A DNA stretch of 5,772 nt. Source: an uncultured Bdellovibrio sp. GTDB lineage: Bacteria > Bdellovibrionota > Bdellovibrionia > Bdellovibrionales > Bdellovibrionaceae. Below the pieces are notes generated by a model. It saw nothing but the letters and a program-made list of their open reading frames with translations. It was not told the origin of the DNA and ran no database searches. The stretch lies in NCBI GenBank assembly GCA_946480995.1, contig CAMLMF010000190.1:1-5772 (forward strand). Reading direction: 5' to 3'. How positions within the stretch are numbered: the first letter of the stretch is position 1; the number at the start of each line of letters is the position of its first letter. The position numbers and the translations under genes were made by a program. Positions 1 through 5,264 of this stretch are shown one piece after another.

Positions 1-1252
1 TTTTCTTTAAAAACTCGGCCTGCGAACTCCGAGGGACTCGGTAAATAACGCCCATTCCTTTTAAACCCGGATATTTTTCGACAAGTCTTAAGTTGTTCGT
101 GTAGGTCTTCCACTTTTGAACTGACATATGTGGATCAATTTTCAGAAGACCGACACCTGACTCCAGAAGACGCGTGTAACCATTCATCGTTTCTTCAACG
201 ATGGTGGCTGCTTCCCTGGCTTTACCTTCATAGTAAATGCGCGCTTCCTGAATGTTCGCCTGAAAGAACGCATAAAAAGTGGCTCCTGTTAACAGCCAGC
301 CCACAGAAAAGGCCCAAGAAGGACGCTTGAGTGTATGGGTCTTTTTTAGACTGCAAAGGACAATCGCTGTAATCCATACCGCCCCTAAGAAAAATTCCAG
401 ATGGATAATGCTGTCGTTGCGAATGCCGGACCAAAAAGGCCCCAAGCCCTCGTTCGTCTTAAAAATCGAAAGAATACTGACATAAATCGCCGCAAGATAA
501 ATACCCCAAGGCGGAGATAAATGCGTAACCAACAGAAAGGAAAAAAAGATAATAAACAAATAGGGATAACCACTGGGCACAGCGAAAACAAAATGCGTCG
601 TGAAGATCACACACAAAATCGCAAATGCTAAACGCAGGATCACCTTAAAATAAAACCAGAAATCTTCGCGAGGTAAGATGGTTGTCGTCAAGCCTCTGCG
701 CCACTTACGCATTTCATGCAGCAATGGAAAAATAAGTAAAAACCCTAAGCAGTCCCCTAACCACCAGGTCAACCAATTTGCCGGTAAAGAACGTAAATCC
801 AAAGTACCATTTAGAAACAACGCTAACGTACCCACAGTCGCACTGATGGCCGTAGGTCCCAGTGCCACAGACAAATATTTTAAGATCCCAGTATAAATAT
901 CCGAAGGCAAAACGGAAGAAAAATGAAAGCGTCGAAGCAGACTGACAGCGAAGACTGCTTCAAGCATATTACCCAAAGAAATCAGCGCAATCGTATTCAG
1001 AGGAATTTGCGTGCCATAATTGGCTAAGAAAGCCCCCAAAAAAATTGCCGGGAAATATTTCCTTCCGCAAAAAAATAAGATGCTAATAGCCACACCTGAC
1101 GCTGGCCAAATCGGAGAGGCATTATTATTAATCGTCGCAAACTTGAGCCCCAGAACAGCGACACCGAAATACACCAGCGCGAAGATCACAACCTGAGTGA
1201 AGTACCACAGGTAATATTTAATCGGATGCGATGATCTTGGTGATTGGCTCAT
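1..1252 (-). CDS. MASE1-CHASE membrane sensor protein, N-terminal part (truncated by window edge)
   Basis: An open frame of 417 codons runs from the ATG at 1252 to the window edge with no stop. Residues about 15-300 are very hydrophobic with many predicted membrane helices and resemble the MASE1 integral-membrane sensory domain: SPIWPASGVA (46-55), FPAIFLGAFLANYG (67-80), GNMLEA (94-99) and WLTWWLGDCLG (160-170) followed by a helix and P176. A further helix at about 313-331 is followed by a soluble segment with YPGLKGMGVIYRVPR (394-408), which matches the core of the extracytoplasmic CHASE ligand-binding domain. The family is known to join such sensors to histidine kinase, GGDEF/EAL or PAS output modules; which one applies here lies outside the window. 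An in-frame TAA just upstream (about 1262-1264) excludes a longer start. No good Shine-Dalgarno precedes the ATG, so translation may depend on upstream translation; the start overlaps the stop of a micro-ORF. The domain calls rest on motif recognition, not a search. Confidence 0.85.
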   Translation of the reverse strand, partial: MSQSPRSSHPIKYYLWYFTQVVIFALVYFGVAVLGLKFATINNNASPIWPASGVAISILFFCGRKYFPAIFLGAFLANYGTQIPLNTIALISLGNMLEAVFAVSLLRRFHFSSVLPSDIYTGILKYLSVALGPTAISATVGTLALFLNGTLDLRSLPANWLTWWLGDCLGFLLIFPLLHEMRKWRRGLTTTILPREDFWFYFKVILRLAFAILCVIFTTHFVFAVPSGYPYLFIIFFSFLLVTHLSPPWGIYLAAIYVSILSIFKTNEGLGPFWSGIRNDSIIHLEFFLGAVWITAIVLCSLKKTHTLKRPSWAFSVGWLLTGATFYAFFQANIQEARIYYEGKAREAATIVEETMNGYTRLLESGVGLLKIDPHMSVQKWKTYTNNLRLVEKYPGLKGMGVIYRVPRSSQAEFLKK

Positions 1253-1320
1253 CTGATAACTTTACGATATTCAAAGCAGAGATGGCAGGCCCAAACAGAG
1301 CCACCCGGACATTCATCCAT
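1249..1320 (-). CDS. Possible 23-residue Cys-rich micro-ORF overlapping the sensor start
   Basis: An ATG at 1320 opens 23 codons ending in a TGA that overlaps the ATG of the MASE1-CHASE gene (ATGA, 1252-1249). The peptide contains C4, then VWACHLCF with C12, H13 and C15, and a basic end (RKVIR). The C-X7-C-X2-C spacing could bind metal, but it is too short to be a standard zinc ribbon. It fills most of the 93-bp gap between the MFS gene and the sensor, and the stop/start overlap is typical of translational coupling. Against it: there is no Shine-Dalgarno before the ATG, and a second ATG four bases downstream opens a different 32-codon frame (1316 to 1218). I do not recognise the peptide and assign no function. 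Confidence 0.25.
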   Translation of the reverse strand: MDECPGGSVWACHLCFEYRKVIR

Positions 1321-1345
1321 ATAAAAAGTCGCAGGAAAAGGTGAC

Positions 1346-2563
1346 TTATTTTACTTTTCTACGGCCGCGTTTTTGAAAGCCCGTCAACCATTCCGTACCG
1401 AAATAAATGAAGGCCAAAGCCGGCATCGCAAATCCAGCCCACGCCGTCATTGTCCATCCGCCATGGGAGTACGCCCACACCCCGGCACTTGAACCGATCG
1501 CGCCCCCCACAAAAATAGTGGCCACATAAAGACCATTCAAACGGCCACGATACTTTGCGCGCAATGAAAAGATCGCTCTTTGCCCTAGGACCAAATTTGC
1601 CGTAATCCCCGCATCCAACAAAATCGCTGAAGTTGTCAACAAGGCCAACGACAATACCGAGCCCATCGGAATTATCAACGTCATAAGAAAGGACAAGGCC
1701 GCCGCCAGCATCGCGACAGTGGTACCGACGCGACTCCACCCGTTGTCGGCAGCTCGCCCGGCCAGAGGAGCAGAGATCGCACCAGAAACTCCGGCCAAAG
1801 CAAAAAAAGCTACAGCAGTTTGCGACAATTGAAACTCGGGTCCCGTCAGCAACAAGGGTGTCGTCGTCCAAAACAAACAGAAAGCACCAAACATACACGC
1901 CTGATAAATCGCCCGGCGACGCAGAACCGGCGTGCGTGTAAACAAATGCGCCATCGAAATGATTAGTTGAGAATAACGAATATTCAAGACGGCGGGTCTT
2001 CTTTCAGGCAAATAACGATAAAGAGCTATTCCCAACAAGAACATCAAAAAGGCCGACAAAAGGAAAATCGCATGCCACGAAAACAAGTCGGTCAAGAAAC
2101 TTGCGGCGGGACGCGAAAGCATAATTCCTAACATCAAACCACTCATCATCCCGCCCACGGTGCGCCCGCGCTGGGACTCTGGCACCAAGTGCGCGGCATA
2201 AGGAACGATGATTTGCACGGCGGATACGCCCAAGCCCAAACCTAAAGCAGCACAGAAGTACGGCACCAATTGGGTCGCAAAATTTAAACCGATCAGGGCA
2301 CAAATGGAAATCCCCAGCATCGTTAAAATCAGACGACGATTTTCAACCAGGTCACCCAAAGGAACAATCAACAAAACCCCTAAACCGTATCCGACTTGGG
2401 TCAGAGTCACAATCAAACCAGCCGCAGCGGGTTCAAGCCCCAGAGACTGACTGATTAAAGAAACGAGCGGTTGAGCATAATAAAGATTCGCAGCGATGAC
2501 TCCGACGGCGATGGTTAAAAGGAAGATCAATCCTTTATTTACAGGGGTCGATGAGTTTTCCAT
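1346..2563 (-). CDS. MFS transporter, DHA1/NepI-AraJ-like efflux permease
   Basis: A 405-residue protein of the usual major facilitator length, with about twelve hydrophobic segments. NLYYAQPL (26-33) in the first helix region, TQVGYGLGVLLIVPLGD (55-71) leading into the loop 2-3 motif A variant GDLVENRRL (70-78), and the motif-C-like MLSRPAASFL (148-157) place it among the AraJ/NepI-like MFS exporters. The second-half motif A equivalent is GRAADNGWSRVG (269-280). Such inner-membrane proteins usually export small metabolites or drugs by proton antiport; the substrate cannot be told from sequence. The frame is open further upstream to an ATG at 2626, but I chose 2563 because it has an AAGGA seven bases before it and the extra 21 residues are polar and atypical. 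It lies 107 bp downstream of sfsA on the same strand. A dyad (2587-2605) sits just upstream of the start and may be an operator. The family call is firm, the export role is inferred. Confidence 0.9.
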   Translation of the reverse strand: MENSSTPVNKGLIFLLTIAVGVIAANLYYAQPLVSLISQSLGLEPAAAGLIVTLTQVGYGLGVLLIVPLGDLVENRRLILTMLGISICALIGLNFATQLVPYFCAALGLGLGVSAVQIIVPYAAHLVPESQRGRTVGGMMSGLMLGIMLSRPAASFLTDLFSWHAIFLLSAFLMFLLGIALYRYLPERRPAVLNIRYSQLIISMAHLFTRTPVLRRRAIYQACMFGAFCLFWTTTPLLLTGPEFQLSQTAVAFFALAGVSGAISAPLAGRAADNGWSRVGTTVAMLAAALSFLMTLIIPMGSVLSLALLTTSAILLDAGITANLVLGQRAIFSLRAKYRGRLNGLYVATIFVGGAIGSSAGVWAYSHGGWTMTAWAGFAMPALAFIYFGTEWLTGFQKRGRRKVK

Positions 2564-2570
2564 TGAAGAG

Positions 2571-2575
2571 TCCTT
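2571..2575 (-). promoter_or_regulatory. Shine-Dalgarno of the MFS gene
   Basis: AAGGA on the minus strand, seven bases before the ATG at 2563. It decides the start: the longer in-frame ATG at 2626 has no comparable purine-rich site. Confidence 0.7.
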
Positions 2576-2586
2576 GTGGAGGCGAA

Positions 2587-2605
2587 CGTACTTTGCAAAG
2601 TTACG
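2587..2605. promoter_or_regulatory. Palindrome, candidate operator upstream of the MFS gene
   Basis: ACTTTGCAAAGT at 2590-2601 is a perfect 12-bp inverted repeat. With a one-base asymmetry (T2601) it extends to CGTA (2587-2590) against TACG (2602-2605). The site lies 24 to 42 bases before the MFS start, where a repressor could block transcription or elongation. MFS exporters are often controlled by TetR, MarR or LysR-type regulators, but no regulator gene is adjacent here, so operator function is inference. Confidence 0.4.
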
Positions 2606-2636
2606 CCAAGTTTTCGTTGCGCACAAGGAGCACGGA

Positions 2637-2649
2637 CCCGCGTCGCGGG
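2637..2649. repeat. GC-rich hairpin between sfsA and the MFS gene
   Basis: CCCGC GTC GCGGG forms a perfect five-base-pair GC stem with a three-base loop, 21 to 33 bases downstream of the sfsA stop. The flanks carry near-matching direct repeats (GCACGGA on the left, GACACGA on the right) and the block is more GC-rich than its surroundings. No T run follows on either strand, so it is not a canonical intrinsic terminator. It could instead stabilise the sfsA 3' end or be a copy of a dispersed REP-like element; only a genome-wide search can tell. Confidence 0.4.
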
Positions 2650-2670
2650 GACACGAGTCGCTTTCGCCTT

Positions 2671-3399
2671 TTACAACTTTAAAGGCAGAACTGTTTCGGA
2701 CAGCTCGACATATTCTGGATGCAAGTCGACTATCAACGGCGTTAAGCGCACGCCCTTATGATAGGCATCGCGCAGTAATTTGCCGTATTCAGGATCAATG
2801 TCGTCAGCCGGAGCAAAACTGCCACAGTCATTTCTTTGCACAGTAAAAACCAACTCGGCCGTATGTCCTTGATCAACCAAGGCCATCAATTCACGCAAAT
2901 GTTTTTGCCCGCGTTCAGTCACAGCGTCGGGAAACTTTGCGGCCCCGTCTTCACACAACGTCACATTTTTTACTTCGATAAAATGCATTTTATCGGAATT
3001 TTTTTTCTTCAGAGCAAAATCCAAACGCGTTTCTGCGCTGATTTTGTGTTCGGCTTTGGCTTCGTCAAATTCCGCCCAATGCGCGAAAGTACTGACGACA
3101 TTTTTATGGCCCACCACCCGCGCCAAAGTCTCGCGCATGATGGTGTTCGGAGTCGCAGTGTTGACGCCGACCCAGGCGCCTTGCGGTGATTTGATCATTT
3201 CTAAAGTGAATTTCAATTTGCGTTCGGGGTTGTCGCTTTCAGAAAATAAACAATGTTGCCCGGGGTGGTTGACACTCTTTAGGCTGCCCGTATTGGGGCA
3301 ATGGGCGGTGATGACTTGCCCTTGAAATTCGATATCGGCGAAAAAGCGCTTATAGCGTTTTAAAAAGATGCCCTCTTGCAGTTTGCGCGGGAATTTCAT
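2671..3399 (-). CDS. sfsA: SfsA family DNA/RNA nuclease (sugar fermentation stimulation protein)
   Basis: A 242-residue protein, close to the roughly 234 residues of E. coli SfsA. The family signatures occur in order: RYKRFFADIEF (15-25), AHCPNTGSLK (32-41), GVNTATPN (78-85), ETRLDFAL (123-130), FIEVKNVTL (140-148), AKFPDAVTERGQKHLREL (154-171) and PADDIDPEYG (197-206). D127 followed by E142-V-K144 fits the PD-(D/E)XK-like nuclease centre attributed to this family, which has an N-terminal OB-like nucleic-acid-binding part. E. coli SfsA was first named for an effect on maltose metabolism; its physiological role is still unclear. The start at 3399 is preceded by a strong GGAGG four bases away. 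The frame extends to an ATG at 3432, but that would add 11 non-conserved residues and read through the Shine-Dalgarno. It is divergent from pdhC. Its leader contains a perfect 12-bp palindrome. Confidence 0.95.
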   Translation of the reverse strand: MKFPRKLQEGIFLKRYKRFFADIEFQGQVITAHCPNTGSLKSVNHPGQHCLFSESDNPERKLKFTLEMIKSPQGAWVGVNTATPNTIMRETLARVVGHKNVVSTFAHWAEFDEAKAEHKISAETRLDFALKKKNSDKMHFIEVKNVTLCEDGAAKFPDAVTERGQKHLRELMALVDQGHTAELVFTVQRNDCGSFAPADDIDPEYGKLLRDAYHKGVRLTPLIVDLHPEYVELSETVLPLKL

Positions 3400-3403
3400 G
3401 AAG

Positions 3404-3408
3404 CCTCC
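3404..3408 (-). promoter_or_regulatory. Shine-Dalgarno of sfsA
   Basis: GGAGG on the minus strand, four bases before the ATG at 3399. It favours this start over the in-frame ATG at 3432. Confidence 0.7.
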
Positions 3409-3414
3409 AAAGTT

Positions 3415-3426
3415 GCGAAATTTCGC
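3415..3426. promoter_or_regulatory. 12-bp palindrome in the sfsA leader
   Basis: GCGAAATTTCGC is a perfect inverted repeat lying 16 to 27 bases before the sfsA start, between the proposed -10 box and the Shine-Dalgarno. The position suits an operator. A 12-bp palindrome can arise by chance, so the regulatory reading is tentative. Confidence 0.35.
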
Positions 3427-3430
3427 TCTC

Positions 3431-3460
3431 AAATTAGTCTTTTTACACCATTTTTGTCGA
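3431..3460 (-). promoter_or_regulatory. Candidate sigma70-type promoter of sfsA
   Basis: On the minus strand TCGACA (3460-3455, five of six to TTGACA) is followed after 18 bases by TAATTT (3436-3431, three of six to TATAAT). Transcription would start near 3424, inside the 12-bp palindrome. The -35 box is good and the -10 box weak. Confidence 0.3.
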
Positions 3461-3466
3461 TGCCTT

Positions 3467-3496
3467 TTGCTGGGGCTGCGAATAAAGCGCTAAACT
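3467..3496 (+). promoter_or_regulatory. Candidate sigma70-type promoter of pdhC
   Basis: TTGCTG (3467-3472, three of six) and TAAACT (3491-3496, four of six) are spaced by 18 bases. A transcript starting near 3503 would have a leader of about 110 bases that includes the dyad at 3513-3527 and the hairpin at 3591-3608. The match is weak and is offered only as the best candidate I see; other start points in the gap are possible. Confidence 0.2.
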
Positions 3497-3512
3497 CTCT
3501 AAATCTTCACAC

Positions 3513-3527
3513 TTACGCAAGGCGTAA
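3513..3527. promoter_or_regulatory. Inverted repeat upstream of pdhC
   Basis: TTACGC AAG GCGTAA is a perfect six-base inverted repeat with a three-base centre, 85 to 99 bases before the pdhC start. It resembles a compact regulator-binding site. The half-site TTACGC also occurs at the edge of the dyad before the MFS gene (2601-2606), which may be coincidence. Confidence 0.3.
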
Positions 3528-3590
3528 TTCAGTGCAAATGCTCTAGGGTAGGCATAGAAGGGAGTGTTCATATTGATCAACTTAGTATTA

Positions 3591-3608
3591 GAGGAAAGGA
3601 ACTTTCTC
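3591..3608 (+). promoter_or_regulatory. pdhC ribosome binding site within a possible hairpin
   Basis: GAGGAAAGGA (3591-3600) is the purine-rich Shine-Dalgarno region for the ATG at 3612; the spacing of 11 bases from its end is rather long. The same stretch can fold: GAG (3591-3593) pairs with CTC (3606-3608) and AAAG (3595-3598) with CTTT (3602-3605), with G3594 bulged and a GAA loop. The fold would cover part of the Shine-Dalgarno. The stem is short and AT-rich, so it could be only marginally stable. Confidence 0.4.
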
Positions 3609-3611
3609 AAC

Positions 3612-5261
3612 ATGGCGACTGACGTAAAACTGCCTGAACTTGGCGAGGGTGTTACAGAAGGTGAATTAGTTAAATGGTTGGTAAAACCCGGTGATTCTGT
3701 AAAAGCCGATCAACCTATCGCAGAAGTATTAACGGACAAAGCAACTGTTGAGGTTCCATCTCCTGTTGCCGGCGTAGTAAAAGAAACAAAGTTCAAACCC
3801 GGTGACGTCGTCAAAGTTGGCGCGACAATGATCTCTCTTGATGGCGCTGGAGCGACGGTTTCTGCTCCAACTGCGGCCGCGGCAAAACCAGCAGCTCCAA
3901 CCGCATCGACTCCTGCGCCGGCTCCTGCAGCGGCGGCTTCGGGTAAAGTCCAAGACATCAAACTTCCTGAATTGGGAGAAGGTGTTACCGAGGGCGAACT
4001 AGTTAAATGGTTGGTAAAACCAGGCGACACAGTCAAAGCAGACCAAGCGATTGCTGAAGTATTGACTGACAAAGCAACTGTTGAAGTTCCGACTCCGGTT
4101 GCCGGCACAGTAAAAGATTTAAAATTCAAATCTGGCGACGTCGTAAAAGTCGGCGCAACAATGATCACCCTCCAAGGTGGTGGCGCAGCTCCAACCGCAG
4201 CAGCTCCAGCGGGCGCACAACGTGAAGTACCAGCTTCTGCGCACGCAAATTTCGCGGCGGCTTCAGCTCCCCTTCAATCAAGCACTTCATCTGTTGCAGC
4301 TTCTCACGCGGCGGCTCCGGGTGGGATCTTCCCTCCTGTGGCTGACTCGAAGGTTTTAGCTACACCAGCAACTCGCCGTCTTGCGCGCGAGATGAATGTT
4401 GATATTAATTCTTTGGGTGGTTCAGGTCTTGCGGGTCGCGTGACTCGCGAAGATGTATTGTCGGCTAAAGGCTCTACTGGTTCTGGTATGGCAGCAAAAG
4501 CGCCTTCAGCCCCAGGCATGACTATTCCTAAACCTTCTTACCAAGGCCCGGCGGGTGCTGCTGAAGAGCGCGTACCAATGATCGGTATCCGCAAGAAAAT
4601 TGCTGAAAACATGCAGCGTTCGAAACACGTGATTCCACATTTCACGATCATGGACGAAGCAAAAGTCGATGCGATGGTGGCATTGCGTGAAAGCTTGAAA
4701 GATCACGCTGAGAAAAACGGCACAAAGATCACTTACTTGCCTATCATCATGAAGGCTTTGATCGCGACGATCCGTGAATTCCCAATGTTCAACGCTTCGA
4801 TTGACGATGCTGCTGGTGAAATCGTTTACAAAAAATATTTCAACCTTGGTTTCGCAGCCGACACACCAAACGGTCTTGTTGTGCCTGTGATCAAAAATGC
4901 CGATCAAAAATCTATTTTGGAAATTTCTAAAGAGATCATTGATCTGTCAAAACGCGCTCGCGATGGCAAATTGAAACCAGATGAAATGAAAGGTGCAACA
5001 ATCACTGTGACGAACATTGGTTCGATCGGTGGCACTTACGCAACTCCGGTCATCAACCATCCAGAAGTCGCTATCTTGGGCATGTACAAAATCGACGAAA
5101 AAATCGTTTTGAAAAACGGCCAAGTTTCTGCGATCAAAGTAATGAACTACACAATGACTGCCGATCATCGATTGATCGACGGCGCAGTGGCAGCTCGTTT
5201 CTTGGCGGCATTCATTGCACGCATTGAAAACCCTGGAAAGCTTTTGGTGGAGTTGATTTAG
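3612..5261 (+). CDS. pdhC: 2-oxoacid dehydrogenase E2 subunit (dihydrolipoamide acetyltransferase, pyruvate dehydrogenase type)
   Basis: This 549-residue protein is the lipoyl-bearing acyltransferase core of a pyruvate (or related 2-oxoacid) dehydrogenase complex; it passes the acyl group from E1 to CoA in the cytoplasm. The domains, in order, are lipoyl domain 1 (about 2-78, lipoylated K43 in TDKAT), an Ala/Pro linker (79-112), lipoyl domain 2 (113-188, K154), a second Ala-rich linker (189-245), the E3/E1-binding domain (about 247-284, TPATRRLARE and GRVTREDVL), another linker, and the catalytic domain (319-549). The catalytic domain carries RKKIAENM, PHFTIMDEA, TNIGSIGGT (467-475) and the active-site DHRLIDG (H519, D523). 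The catalytic part reads closest to pyruvate dehydrogenase E2 of the Bacillus type, though a branched-chain E2 cannot be excluded. The start at 3612 begins directly with the conserved lipoyl fold; an in-frame GTG at 3564 has no properly spaced ribosome site. E1 genes are not upstream, where sfsA diverges, nor directly downstream. Confidence 0.93.
   Translation: MATDVKLPELGEGVTEGELVKWLVKPGDSVKADQPIAEVLTDKATVEVPSPVAGVVKETKFKPGDVVKVGATMISLDGAGATVSAPTAAAAKPAAPTASTPAPAPAAAASGKVQDIKLPELGEGVTEGELVKWLVKPGDTVKADQAIAEVLTDKATVEVPTPVAGTVKDLKFKSGDVVKVGATMITLQGGGAAPTAAAPAGAQREVPASAHANFAAASAPLQSSTSSVAASHAAAPGGIFPPVADSKVLATPATRRLAREMNVDINSLGGSGLAGRVTREDVLSAKGSTGSGMAAKAPSAPGMTIPKPSYQGPAGAAEERVPMIGIRKKIAENMQRSKHVIPHFTIMDEAKVDAMVALRESLKDHAEKNGTKITYLPIIMKALIATIREFPMFNASIDDAAGEIVYKKYFNLGFAADTPNGLVVPVIKNADQKSILEISKEIIDLSKRARDGKLKPDEMKGATITVTNIGSIGGTYATPVINHPEVAILGMYKIDEKIVLKNGQVSAIKVMNYTMTADHRLIDGAVAARFLAAFIARIENPGKLLVELI
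3624..4172 (+). repeat. Tandem lipoyl-domain duplication within pdhC
   Basis: Residues 5-76 (3624-3839) and 116-187 (3957-4172) align without gaps, and I count 63 of 72 residues identical. Many codons differ only at synonymous positions, though identical blocks of about 20 bases remain (for example around WLVKP). Both copies keep the lipoylation motif. The repeat units are separated by an Ala/Pro-rich linker. Confidence 0.9.
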
Positions 5262-5264
5262 ATC

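Noticed and set aside
1218..1316. A 32-codon minus-strand frame from a second ATG, overlapping both the Cys-rich micro-ORF and the start of the sensor gene.
   Set aside because: It has no ribosome site, overlaps the sensor coding start out of frame by 35 bases, and shows no recognisable features.
1326..1347. AAGTC/GACTT stem followed by a few T residues after the MFS gene on the minus strand, as a terminator.
   Set aside because: The stem is only five pairs with a 12-base loop, contains the stop codon region, and the T run is short; too weak to call.
2564..2626. N-terminal extension of the MFS protein to the ATG at 2626.
   Set aside because: The extra 21 residues are unlike MFS N-termini, no Shine-Dalgarno precedes that ATG, and the internal ATG at 2563 has a well-spaced AAGGA.
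2496..2846. Plus-strand frames spanning the sfsA-MFS gap.
   Set aside because: They overlap both real genes antisense, have no ribosome site and no protein-like motifs.
3400..3432. N-terminal extension of SfsA to the ATG at 3432.
   Set aside because: It would translate through the strong GGAGG and the 12-bp palindrome, and the added residues do not belong to the conserved family start.
3564..3611. GTG start at 3564 giving a 16-residue extension of the E2 protein, or a short leader peptide.
   Set aside because: The purine tract abuts the GTG without spacing, and the extension precedes the standard lipoyl-domain start and would be unusual for the family.
3710..4168. A 152-codon minus-strand frame opposite the lipoyl domains.
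   Set aside because: It is the antisense shadow of the Ala/Pro/Thr-rich and Val-rich E2 coding sequence; the plus-strand frame has full family motifs.
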